Assembly: GCF_003324165.1 (NCBI RefSeq)
Contig: NW_025407835.1
Coordinates: 248,001 to 312,000, forward strand
Source of the DNA: Naegleria lovaniensis
Taxonomy: Eukaryota > Heterolobosea > Eutetramitea > Acrasida > Naegleriidae
DNA length: 64,000 nucleotides
Reading direction: 5' to 3'
In this document: positions 10,950-19,817 of the stretch, piece after piece
How positions within the stretch are numbered: the stretch's first letter is position 1
How the letters are laid out: each line of letters opens with the position of its first letter
Program-made: the position numbers and the translations under genes
The notes under the pieces: model-generated
Told to the model about the DNA's origin: nothing
The model's input: only the letters and a program-made list of their open reading frames with translations
Database searches by the model: none

Positions 10950-12104
10950 ATGACGCAAAAGATATTAGCCCGTCCTGAAAATGGTGTGGTGGTGGTAATT
11001 TTAATTTCTTTTCTTCAGTGTGGTAGACTTCATGAAGCTCCGAGAGAAGTGGAATTATTGAAAAAGAAATTCTCATTGCAACAATTGGGAAAGAAGAAGT
11101 GGCTTGAAAACCGAGAATTAGAATATTCAAAATCCTTTCCAGTGGAGTTTATGAATGATATGAAATTTGTGCTGAGTCACATTAAGAAATATGGACATGG
11201 GCTAGCATATGCATCAACTTGTTTCAAAGAAGACAGAGATTTTGTGTTGAAAGCAGTTCAATATCAGGGATTAGAATTACAATTCGCAAATGTAAATATG
11301 CACAAAGATCAAGAAATAATATTGGCCTCCTTAAACCGAAATCCGTATGGATTTAGATTTGCCTCAAACGAACTTCTAAAAAACAAAGAATTTGTGTTGA
11401 ACACAGTTAGAAAGAACGGGCACGCTTTACTCTATGTTGACGATGTATTTTTGCAAGACAGAGAAATAATTTTAGCTGCTGTGCAGCAAAACGGTGAAGC
11501 ATTAAGGTACAATCAAGCCTTAGAATTGAAAGACGATAGGGAGATTATTTTTGAAGCAATCAAACAAACGAAGAAGGCGTTTCAATGGATATCAACGAGC
11601 TTACTTAGAAATACTCATTTCATGTTGCAAGCTTTAAAATTTGTGGGTGCTGAAATTTATATATTTGACTATTCCAACAAAGAAATAATGCTCAAAGCTG
11701 TTCAAGATTTGGGATTTTTACTCGAATTCTCATCTGATGAACTCAAGAAAGATCGAGACATTATTTTGACTGCAGTTCGAAAAGCTATCAAGTTAGGATG
11801 TAAAAACGTTCTGGAGTATGCTTCACAAGAGGTTGCTACTGACAAAGAATTTGTGTTAAAAGCGCTCAAATTTAACAGTCTTGAAGTAATAGAATCCTTA
11901 AATTCAAACTTTAAAGCTGAAAAAGAAATCATTTTAGAAGCAGTGAAGAATGATGGACGCTCGTTATTTTATGCTAGCAAAGAGTTGCAGAAAGATCCAG
12001 AGCTTGATATGGAAGCTCTTAAATGCAATGGCTATGTGTTAGAGTATCAAGCCAGAATAGAACATTGCTATTTCGGAGCATATTTGGGCATAACCGAACG
12101 TTGA
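10950..12104 (+). CDS. DUF4116-repeat protein
   Basis: Single open frame of 384 residues made almost wholly of DUF4116-type repeats of about 48 residues. The repeat core is D.E(I/F)(I/V)L.A(V/L)...G..L.(Y/F)AS..L..D, for example DFVLKAVQYQGLELQFA, EIILAAVQQNGEALRY and EFVLNTVRKNGHALLY; seven or eight units can be traced from about residue 60 to 370. Such repeats are greatly expanded in heteroloboseans; their function is unknown. The first 50 residues include a hydrophobic patch (VVVVILISFLQ) that could instead reflect an unrecognised 5' intron. The last codons overlap an opposite-strand open frame of doubtful status. Confidence 0.8.
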   Translation: MTQKILARPENGVVVVILISFLQCGRLHEAPREVELLKKKFSLQQLGKKKWLENRELEYSKSFPVEFMNDMKFVLSHIKKYGHGLAYASTCFKEDRDFVLKAVQYQGLELQFANVNMHKDQEIILASLNRNPYGFRFASNELLKNKEFVLNTVRKNGHALLYVDDVFLQDREIILAAVQQNGEALRYNQALELKDDREIIFEAIKQTKKAFQWISTSLLRNTHFMLQALKFVGAEIYIFDYSNKEIMLKAVQDLGFLLEFSSDELKKDRDIILTAVRKAIKLGCKNVLEYASQEVATDKEFVLKALKFNSLEVIESLNSNFKAEKEIILEAVKNDGRSLFYASKELQKDPELDMEALKCNGYVLEYQARIEHCYFGAYLGITER

Positions 12105-12359
12105 TGAATTTCGAACCTTTAATAGAAGTGTCTTTTCAATTCCATTTCCAAAGGGTAGATGAACGATCATTAGATGTTTTTGAATGGACAATCCATTTCT
12201 ATGCAGTATCCAATAACTGACACAATCTACTACAAATTGAATTTCATCTTTAGGCAGGTATGAGCCTTGAAACAGTGGAAACAAAAGTTGAAGTAGCATT
12301 CATGTTTAGGTATGTCTACGCTTATTTGATTGAGGTAGATGAGCACTTACAAAAGTTCA
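12105..12359. other. Intergenic stretch with a possible decayed kinase fragment
   Basis: Between the DUF4116 stop and the truncated histidine-kinase-like gene. On the minus strand an open frame runs from about 12288 to 12039 (SYLPKDEIQFVVDCVSYW) and could be a downstream exon of the kinase: a GTAAGTG donor at about 12349 and a TTTCAAG acceptor at about 12289 are present, but a stop codon precedes the donor in frame. No ATPase motifs follow. Confidence 0.3.
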
Positions 12360-13022
12360 TCATTGTGGCTCATGTGTGCTGTTCTCTAAGTGAGGTGTGG
12401 CTTGTTGCAACATATCTTGAATCACTAACAGAATCTTTGAATGAGAGCTTTCGATTTGATTCAACAATTCTGATTGGCCGTTTGAAATTCCACCACGTTC
12501 AAAACTTTCTTTCATCAGTTCAATGCTTCCCACACATGACATGCACGCTGTTCTGAAATCATGACTTAACCTCTTCATCTTGTCCTCTCTCAATTGAAGG
12601 CATTGTTTTAATTGAGAGTTGGTATTTTTCAATAGGGTATACTTGTTTTTAAAATAATAGTCAAATATGGCTATACTCAAGAATGACAAGGGAAGAGCCA
12701 GCAAATTGTTGTCGAACGTGAAATGGACAACCACTAATGCACAAGCGAGTATCATACATAACAACACAGTATGAAGATAAGGACAAGGTGAGAATAACGT
12801 GTGACGTGCGATCACTAAGAAATTCCCCAATTGATGCATCATGTTGGTTCTATGAGCATTTTGTTCTCCCTGGACAACATGCTCTAGAGAAAGTTCAGAG
12901 AACGGAAACGATGCATTCTCATCATCATCGTCATGAAGAAAATGCTCTAAATTAGATATTGATAAGGAAGAACACAAAATATCTCTCCATACGTCACTAA
13001 TACAAGGGGATCGACGAGTCAT
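12360..13022 (-). CDS. Truncated histidine-kinase-like protein (HisKA only)
   Basis: A 220-residue frame. Two hydrophobic segments (LHTVLLCMILACALVVVHF and LLALPLSFLSIAIFDYYF, about residues 83-125) are followed by a coiled linker and a dimerisation/phosphoacceptor-like region: MKRLSHDFRTACMSCVGSIE, then ELLNQIESSHSKILLVIQDML. His, Asp, Arg and Thr of the H-box are kept, but the usual Pro after RT is Ala. Typical hybrid kinases continue into a HATPase domain and receiver; here a stop follows within 20 residues and no N, G1 or G2 box is found downstream. It is either a pseudogene or remnant of a membrane hybrid kinase, or a gene with a frame break near 12363. Confidence 0.5.
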   Translation of the reverse strand: MTRRSPCISDVWRDILCSSLSISNLEHFLHDDDDENASFPFSELSLEHVVQGEQNAHRTNMMHQLGNFLVIARHTLFSPCPYLHTVLLCMILACALVVVHFTFDNNLLALPLSFLSIAIFDYYFKNKYTLLKNTNSQLKQCLQLREDKMKRLSHDFRTACMSCVGSIELMKESFERGGISNGQSELLNQIESSHSKILLVIQDMLQQATPHLENSTHEPQ

Positions 13023-13033
13023 TGTAGGAGCGA

Positions 13034-13498
13034 ATGGCTACACTCAAGAAGAGGCTGAGAAACAAAGGTACACTTAGTGGTCTTTTCTTGATTGTTGTTT
13101 TTTCACATCTCGTTCCCATGTTCTCTAGAGGAGGAGTAATGGAGTGTTCTGTTTTGGAGAGCTTCTCACGGCTGAGAACGTTAGGAGCTTCGGCTCTTGC
13201 CGTTCTTTGGTGCTTTTTCACTTTTAACAGTAGGTGGAAAACGACAAATGCAGTTAATCACCATAACTGGTCGTCTCGGCATGGAATCATCCTTGTAGTA
13301 AATGGTTTTAAGAAACGTTACCATGATCATACTTCTGAAAAAGGAGCTATCCACAATGGTGTGAAGCCAAGTTCAAGTCCCAAGTCGCGTTCAACTTACA
13401 CCTATTTTGTAAAGATTCTCGATATTGTGGACGATGACGCGAATTGCTTGGTTGATTTCCCTTTCTTGGTATATTTAAAGAAACAAATTACAAGATGA
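13034..13498 (+). CDS. Possible hypothetical protein (weak)
   Basis: A 154-residue open frame starting 11 bases from the divergent kinase-like gene. Residues 13-30 are hydrophobic (TLSGLFLIVVFSHLVPMF), and a second patch follows at about 50-65; the rest is polar with no known motif. The extremely small spacer to the neighbour and lack of any conserved block make it doubtful. It may be the 5' region of the opposite gene. Confidence 0.25.
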   Translation: MATLKKRLRNKGTLSGLFLIVVFSHLVPMFSRGGVMECSVLESFSRLRTLGASALAVLWCFFTFNSRWKTTNAVNHHNWSSRHGIILVVNGFKKRYHDHTSEKGAIHNGVKPSSSPKSRSTYTYFVKILDIVDDDANCLVDFPFLVYLKKQITR

Positions 13499-13928
13499 GT
13501 TTAGAAATTTAATGAGGTTGTAGTGGATATTGATGTTGTTCATGCATGCATTAGGAAAACACCAAATGCAATTATTCGTTACATCCTTTGCGCAAGAATG
13601 GTGTTTAAATAAGATAACGCCATTCTTTTCCTTTACACTCTCAAGACAGCAATACAAATTGGATCAGGAAAAACATGAGTTACCAATTTAACATTTCCAT
13701 TTACAAATCAATCCTCAATCAACAAAACTTCAGATACCATCTCTCTCTAATATCCATTTCTTTCCCACTATCTTCAAGTCCTCATGAAGATTGTCATTGA
13801 AATTCCTCTAAATCAAGCATGCTTCCGTCATACTCATTTCAAATTCTCTCATGTCGTCAATCATCAAACTGTCAACGACATTAAGAAAAAAAAATCAGAT
13901 CTCCTTTACACTCATTAACACACACAAC
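13499..13928. other. Intergenic region, nothing recognised
   Basis: About 430 bases of A/T-rich sequence upstream of the actin-related gene. No long frame or RNA structure could be recognised. An in-frame ATG at 13851 could extend the actin-related protein by 26 residues, but the extension is low-complexity and the ATG at 13929 is favoured. Confidence 0.45.
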
Positions 13929-15660
13929 ATGCCTCCACCAAAGAAGACTTCTGAAGCCTCGTCTTCATTCTCATCCTCATCATCAGTGAAGAAACCTATT
14001 TTGTCTGCAACAAACGATGACGTCTCAGGTCCAGGTATGTACCAGAAGAATTATGAAAGTTATGTGAACGATTTTAACATTCGAATGAAACCTAACATTA
14101 CCAACATACTTGATCCGATTGGTTTATGTTGTTACTATTGTTGTTTGATTTTCTATAGTTATTGTCATTGATCTTGGAGCATATGTAAGTATACAAGTTT
14201 GTGTCTTGATTTGTTCATTAAATCGTAATATTATGAATATGATTATATTTCACCATTGATATATAACATCCACTTGAATTCCACACACACACTTCTATCC
14301 TTTTCGATTGATCTTTTCTTCATTTCATCCTTTCATCATGATGAATAATATTTTCACTTGTCAATCATTCCACACACATTTCCAAAAACAAAAACTTTGA
14401 AAACTCTTCATCACTGAAATCATCATCATTCATCGATCATCACTACTTTATCGAACAACAATTCACACATGACCACTTTTCTGTTTCACAATGAATCTTT
14501 CAATGAACAATCGTCACCAACAGGAAACTAAAGTGACACTTTCTGACAAGACCGATCAAATCGTCACATTCCCAACTGTTGTTGCTTGTCCTCTCAGCTC
14601 TACTTCCTCTTCTCCTTCTGACATTATTGTTGGAGATCAAGCCATTAAGAAGTGTCGTAAAAGTGCAAAAAAAGGAAGCTCAGATTCTGATTCGTATGTT
14701 CTCAGATATCCAATACAAAGAGGATTAATTATGGATTGGCTTCAAATTGAAGCAATCTTATCGTTTGCATTTGAATCCATCGGAGTGAAAGATCCATCTG
14801 TTTATCCTGTTTTGATTGGATTGCCAGGAACCATGATGCCAAATGATCACATTGAAAGTATTGCTGAACTCTTGTTTGAAATTTTCAGAGTCAAGCATGT
14901 ATATTTTGAATTGCCAAATGTCATGTCATTTAAGGGAGCTTCTCCAAAAAATTCATTTGGTTTAGCTGTTGAATCTGGAAGTGCATTGACCTATGTCACA
15001 CCAATTGTTGATGGAAAGCCACAATATGGATTGACACGTAAATTCACATTGGCAGGTCAAGATGCTACCAAATATGCAATTTATGTCATGTCAAAAACAG
15101 GATTTGCTGTTGACCCAGCTGATGAATACCGTGTTGCTCAACACATCAAGACAAATATGGCTTACACTTGTAAGAATCTAAAGACTGAATTTGAATTGTT
15201 TGCTAAAAATCCAGCAGAATTTAAACAAGAATTAGAAATGAGTGGTGAAAAGATGACACTTGACAAGGAATGTTTCTTGATTCCAGAAATCATGTTCGAA
15301 CCTGGTCTTGCTGGAATTACTCAAGCTGAAGTTTCAAGTTTACCATTCACCATTTTCGAAGCTGCCAAATTAGCTGCTGACAATGATTTGAATTTATTGG
15401 GTAAATTACTTTCAAATATTGTTGTGGGTGGTGGTAATTTATTGTTCAATGGAATGGCAGAAAGAATTGAAACTGAAGTCAAGTCACTTGTCACAAAGAG
15501 CAAACTTAAGGCAAATGTTAAGGTCGTTCCAAGTCGTACTGAGGATGCTCTTGGAGCTGTGATTGGAGGTGCTACATGGTCTGATAAAGCTGTGAATGAT
15601 ATGGATTGGTTGACTAGAAACGAATACAAACAAAGTGGTGTTTCTAAATTCTTTAAATAA
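13929..15660 (+). CDS. Actin-related protein (divergent ARP)
   Basis: Three exons: 13929-14034, 14159-14184 (only 26 bases) and 14524-15660, giving 422 residues. The tiny second exon encodes IVIDLGAY, the actin phosphate-1 loop, and joins exon 3 as DLGAY-ETKVTLSDK. Further actin landmarks are FPTVVACP, PIQRGLIMDWLQIEAIL (actin PI.HG...WD..E.IW), LPGTMMPNDH (like LLTEAPLNP), SFGLAVESGSALTYVTPI for the phosphate-2 region, VGGGNLLFNGMAERI, and the near-terminal LGAVIGGATW. The long Ser-rich N-terminus and low similarity to actin suggest a nuclear or orphan ARP; I cannot assign a subclass. Intron 2 is 339 bases. Confidence 0.85.
14185..14523 (+). other. Long intron with ATC-rich tracts
   Basis: A 339-base intron of the actin-related gene (GTAAGT donor, CCAACAG acceptor). 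It is rich in cacaca and atcatcatt runs. Nothing coding is seen. Confidence 0.6.
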
Positions 15661-15825
15661 AACAAGACAGAAGAAGGAGATGAATTTCTGAATGAATTTC
15701 TCAAATGAATGAATGAATACATTGATTACTCTTCTATGGGTTCACTCTCTTCCAAATTAAAGATCTGAAGTTCTGAACCTTCAATTCCCAATCGAACTTT
15801 TCAATCTTGCTTTGATTAACAAAAA

Positions 15826-17679
15826 ATGTCGCAACAACATGATCACACTATATCATCAGAATGGATGGATCATTCACTCACTACTCCATTATTGGTCCAA
15901 CTCCCACATGAAATGATGGAATTAATCTTTGATTATTTGAACATTTCCGAGGGTTGTAATACGATGAGACTCTTGAACCGAACCATTTCTTCTCAATTTT
16001 TACATTATTTCCGACGAATACTGAGAGAGAGATGGGAAGATGAGAATATGGTGAGTCTTTATCCTTTGAATGAACCTCCAGTCTCTCCCGAGATGATTTC
16101 TCAAACCGAGAAGAAATTTAAAATCATCATTCCGTTCGTGTTGAAGGAATTATTAATGATCACGAACGGAAGTAGAAAGCCAAATAGATTCCATCTATTA
16201 CCGATTGAGAATTGGTATGAAAGAGGTTATGGAGTGGTATTTGCTAAGGACTATGTCATTGTATCGGATGGAACTTCAAGTCATATCTTGGTTCATGACT
16301 ATGATGAGTTTTATTCATGGACCAATTTTTGGAATGTGTTGTTTCATTCAGATCTGAGTACGAGCTCGGTGGATGTTAAAAAGCTGCCTGAAAAGAAGTA
16401 TTTTGAATATAATGGCTTTGATTGGTATGACATGCGGGAAGTTCATTTGAAAACGATACCCAAGTTTTACTTGAATTTCTTGCAATGTATGGTAGATCCA
16501 AAACGTAGTGAACTGAGATATAATGCTCAAACAGTCATTGATTGTTTGAATTCTGAATTTTTACAAGATGAAAAATTTGCATGTCGGGTCGCTTCACTTT
16601 ACTACAAACTGGTTCGACATTTTCCTTCACACTTGTTGGATGATAAAAGTTATTGCAAAAAATTGGTCACTGTACAAGGAAAAGTCCTCAAGTATTGTCC
16701 AAAGTTTGCAATCGACAGAGAAATTGTATTGGCTGCTGTGAAAAGCAACGGATTTGCACTGAAATATGCACCTACATTTCAAAGCGATTCAGAAATAGTG
16801 TCTGTTGCGCTCAACACAAGCCCTCATGTTTTGCATCACGTCTCCAAATTGACACCAAACTACAAGCAATATGTTTTGGAGGCTTTGAGGAAGAACAAAT
16901 TCGACACGGTACCAAAATTTTTCACTGAACCAATGGCACAAAGTAAGGACTATGTGGAAGCACTCTTAGAAAAAAGTCCTAAATTGTTGAAGTTAATGCC
17001 AAAGGTTTGGTTTAACACTCAATTTTTTCTTAAATTGATGAAAAAGAATTCAAAATGTTGTAAATATATTTTGCAACAAACAACATCGCTCGATAAGAGA
17101 GTAATTAAGGCTGCACTACAATTGGAACCTGGTTCATTTATTTACCTTTCTGAGAAGCACCAACGTGATAGGGAGTTATTGAACTTGGCGTTTGGATGTA
17201 ATATTAGTATGAATTCAGAAAATAACACCATTTCAAAGGAAGGTTTGAAACAAATTTTGAAAGCTATTGAGAAAGCGCCGAAATTACTAAGAGTGGTCTG
17301 TTTCAAGCATGACTACTTGCCACTGCCCATGGAGGATCAAGAGCTAGTGATGGATTTCTTGCAACAAGCTTGTCAAAAGTCTCTTTCACAAAATGGTTCA
17401 CTGTTGCGCCACTGTCTTGGACATGACTCCTTATTAGACACAAACCAACAATTGCAATTGCTTGCAGCTGAGACAGCTTGTAGACAAAATCCGGAGTGTC
17501 TGCAACATGTTTATTGCGAATACACGGAGCTTTTTCCTCAGTTATTGGAACTTGAATCTACTGCACATTGCAAAGATGCACCCTACTTTGGGTACCACTA
17601 CGAACCAAAAGACAAGGCAGCTTTAATGAAAAACATACGAGCCACCCAAATAGCCATAATCAAGAGAAATAATCCATAA
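15826..17679 (+). CDS. F-box / SMI1-like / DUF4116-repeat protein
   Basis: Single-exon 617-residue protein with three parts. Residues 24-60 form an F-box-like unit (LPHEMMELIFDYLNI...LLNRTIS), suggesting a link to SCF ubiquitin ligases through Skp1. Residues about 83-175 resemble the SMI1/KNR4 (SUKH) fold: SPEMISQTEKKFKIIIP...ELLMITNG...HLLPIE. From about 210 to 540 it has DUF4116-type repeats (REIVLAAVKSNGFALKYAP, SEIVSVALNTSPHVLHHVS). The combination suggests a substrate adaptor, but the target is unknown. The start ATG is preceded by aaaaa. Its stop lies about 20 bases from the convergent peptidase gene. The SMI1-like call is the least certain part. Confidence 0.75.
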   Translation: MSQQHDHTISSEWMDHSLTTPLLVQLPHEMMELIFDYLNISEGCNTMRLLNRTISSQFLHYFRRILRERWEDENMVSLYPLNEPPVSPEMISQTEKKFKIIIPFVLKELLMITNGSRKPNRFHLLPIENWYERGYGVVFAKDYVIVSDGTSSHILVHDYDEFYSWTNFWNVLFHSDLSTSSVDVKKLPEKKYFEYNGFDWYDMREVHLKTIPKFYLNFLQCMVDPKRSELRYNAQTVIDCLNSEFLQDEKFACRVASLYYKLVRHFPSHLLDDKSYCKKLVTVQGKVLKYCPKFAIDREIVLAAVKSNGFALKYAPTFQSDSEIVSVALNTSPHVLHHVSKLTPNYKQYVLEALRKNKFDTVPKFFTEPMAQSKDYVEALLEKSPKLLKLMPKVWFNTQFFLKLMKKNSKCCKYILQQTTSLDKRVIKAALQLEPGSFIYLSEKHQRDRELLNLAFGCNISMNSENNTISKEGLKQILKAIEKAPKLLRVVCFKHDYLPLPMEDQELVMDFLQQACQKSLSQNGSLLRHCLGHDSLLDTNQQLQLLAAETACRQNPECLQHVYCEYTELFPQLLELESTAHCKDAPYFGYHYEPKDKAALMKNIRATQIAIIKRNNP

Positions 17680-17701
17680 GGGAAAAGCTTGTGAAAATAA
17701 T

Positions 17702-19630
17702 TTACTTTCTGTGTCTTGTTCCAAACAATTTCGATAAAACAGATGGATGTTTGGCACTACAAATTTCAGAATAGAATTTGCGGAATTCTGGGGGTTGCAT
17801 TAACTGTGAGACATCACCAATGGCCACAAGTCCAGGTTGCTTTCCTCTGTAAAACAATCGATCAATCAAGTCTAAAATATCCTGCTTTGTGACCGAGTCA
17901 ATCTTGTTCACAAGAAAATCTACGCCGAAATACTTGTTGTTCCACATAAGATCATTGACTGCATTCAACACCAGTGCACTATTGTCCTCTAAGCTGTGCA
18001 ATACTTGAGACTTGTATTGTTGTTTGGCTTGATCCAAGATTTCATTTGTGATATATTCTGGCATCTTGGAGAGGAGTGTAAGAATTGCAATAGGAAGTTG
18101 GCCTGGATTCATTTCTTCGTGATTCAAGCTAGCATGGAAAGAGAAAATACCAGTATCAGAATATGCATAATGTTGGGCAATCATGTTGCTGAATTGGAAT
18201 GCTGGAAGATAGTGCTTGTTAATGACAGAATAAATACCCTTTCCTGGACCACCGCTCGAGAAGGAATCTCCTCCTCCCAAGATTGTTTCCAAGATGTTTA
18301 CAGCGAAAAGATCGTCAACATTCTTATATCCAACTCCTTCAAAGGAAGCAACAAAGGATGTACTTGGTGGAATATTTTGTAAAAAGGCTGACTGAGGTCT
18401 CTCCAAAAATTCAATATATAGTTCACCAGGTTTCCATACGGGTTTAACGTATGGCTCCTGCATAGAATTGTTTTGTAGAGCCTGAGGTGAAAAGTCCATA
18501 TATTTGTTCACTAGTTCTAACATTTTGTCTTGTTCAATACCAATAGCTGAAACTGTGCATCGACTTGGAACATGGAATCGATCATAAAATGCATGGAGAA
18601 TTTCAGGAGTAGCATCTTCTTTGATGGCAAGGGAAGGATTTCCCAATCCACCCTCAGGTGTGGCACCAAAACATGATTTTAGAATGGAATCCGTCATCAC
18701 TGTTGAACTTGAAGGAATGGACATTTCTGTTTCTAAATTAAATTTGAGTAATTGAATTGCAGCGTCAATCTCGGTTTGGTAAAACTTTGGATGTAACATG
18801 GTGTCGGAGAGAAATTCAAAAGCAATGTCAACCTTGTCTTTTGGACAAGTAATGAAGAAGGAATGACTTTCATACTCTGATGTTGACTCATAAAGCACTT
18901 TGTCTTCGAGATATTCCTTCACAAAATCTTCGGTAAACTTTCGAGAATGAGCAAATGTTAATCTGTTGATAATTGTGGAAATTCCGGCTTCATGAGGCTT
19001 TTCATATCGCGGTCCAGCACGAAATGCAACGCAAATACACACCAAATTTGAGTGTTTCGAAAAAGTAGAAACAGTTAAGCCATTCTCTAACTTTGTAACT
19101 TGTAAATCTTTTGCATTGAAATGAATTCCGGGAACAATGTATTGAATGTTACTACTATCAAAGAGAGGTTGAGTAAGATTTGGTAATTTGGGTTTTGATG
19201 ATATTGTTCTCGTGGCATCGGGTTCTTCTGGAATTTTCAAATTATTTCGGAGTGCTTTTGGATTTGCACTTTTCAATAATTGTTTCAATTTTTCCTTATC
19301 AACATTCTGTGCTGTTTCCAATACAGGATTGCCTTCTGGAAAGGAATTCTTTAATTCATAACCCACTTCTGGAGTGAAAACTACTGTAGGAGAGGACGCT
19401 TCCTCTCGTTCTCTCATCACTCTCTGACTCGTATGATAATGATGGAAATTAAATGATGTTGTATTGGATCCAATGCTTCCCAAATTTACATTCTTGCTAA
19501 CAGCTTGAGCCAATGTTGATTTTCCATAAAGTCCGAAAGCACCTATTTGCTGTTGTTGAAGCGCACGCAAGACGGGCTGACTGTTGTTTCCGAGCGCACG
19601 CTGTGTGGAACGAAGAAGGCTTTTACTCAT
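17702..19630 (-). CDS. PMPCA: Mitochondrial processing peptidase alpha subunit
   Basis: Non-catalytic, substrate-recognising subunit of the matrix peptidase that removes presequences. The 642-residue frame begins at ATG 19630 (MSKSLLRSTQRALG), an Arg/Ser-rich N-terminus typical of a mitochondrial targeting peptide. It has the M16 fold: VTKLENGLTVSTFSKHSNLVCICVAF at the N-domain, AGPRYEKPHEAGISTIINRL where active beta subunits carry HxxEH (absent here, as expected for alpha), and the hallmark glycine-rich loop LGGGDSFSSGGPGKGIYS about two thirds along. A long extra stretch of about 130 residues precedes the M16 domain. No intron is needed. Confidence 0.93.
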   Translation of the reverse strand: MSKSLLRSTQRALGNNSQPVLRALQQQQIGAFGLYGKSTLAQAVSKNVNLGSIGSNTTSFNFHHYHTSQRVMREREEASSPTVVFTPEVGYELKNSFPEGNPVLETAQNVDKEKLKQLLKSANPKALRNNLKIPEEPDATRTISSKPKLPNLTQPLFDSSNIQYIVPGIHFNAKDLQVTKLENGLTVSTFSKHSNLVCICVAFRAGPRYEKPHEAGISTIINRLTFAHSRKFTEDFVKEYLEDKVLYESTSEYESHSFFITCPKDKVDIAFEFLSDTMLHPKFYQTEIDAAIQLLKFNLETEMSIPSSSTVMTDSILKSCFGATPEGGLGNPSLAIKEDATPEILHAFYDRFHVPSRCTVSAIGIEQDKMLELVNKYMDFSPQALQNNSMQEPYVKPVWKPGELYIEFLERPQSAFLQNIPPSTSFVASFEGVGYKNVDDLFAVNILETILGGGDSFSSGGPGKGIYSVINKHYLPAFQFSNMIAQHYAYSDTGIFSFHASLNHEEMNPGQLPIAILTLLSKMPEYITNEILDQAKQQYKSQVLHSLEDNSALVLNAVNDLMWNNKYFGVDFLVNKIDSVTKQDILDLIDRLFYRGKQPGLVAIGDVSQLMQPPEFRKFYSEICSAKHPSVLSKLFGTRHRK

Positions 19631-19817
19631 TTTTTTAAGGCACGGGCTCCACACGAATCAAAAACGCTGCGTCTAATCATCAAGCGTTCTGAGAAGTTAG
19701 TAGTGGGAATGCTAGTATTACTACTTTCAAAAGAACAAGTTGTGAACTCGAGAAGAAGTGCGTTTAGAAAAAATTGACTCGATTGATCATCATCTGCAGA
19801 AAATATTTTTCACCAAG

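Noticed and set aside
10950-11020. Possible 25-30-base intron (ggtaatttt...cttcag) in the DUF4116 gene
   Set aside because: The frame is open through it and the piece is shorter than supported introns here; kept as coding with a note.
12260-12556. Plus-strand open frame of about 98 codons
   Set aside because: It is antisense to the histidine-kinase-like frame and has no conserved motif of its own.
17702-19654. Longer start for the peptidase alpha gene using GTG
   Set aside because: GTG is not a normal eukaryotic start; the ATG at 19630 begins a good mitochondrial presequence.
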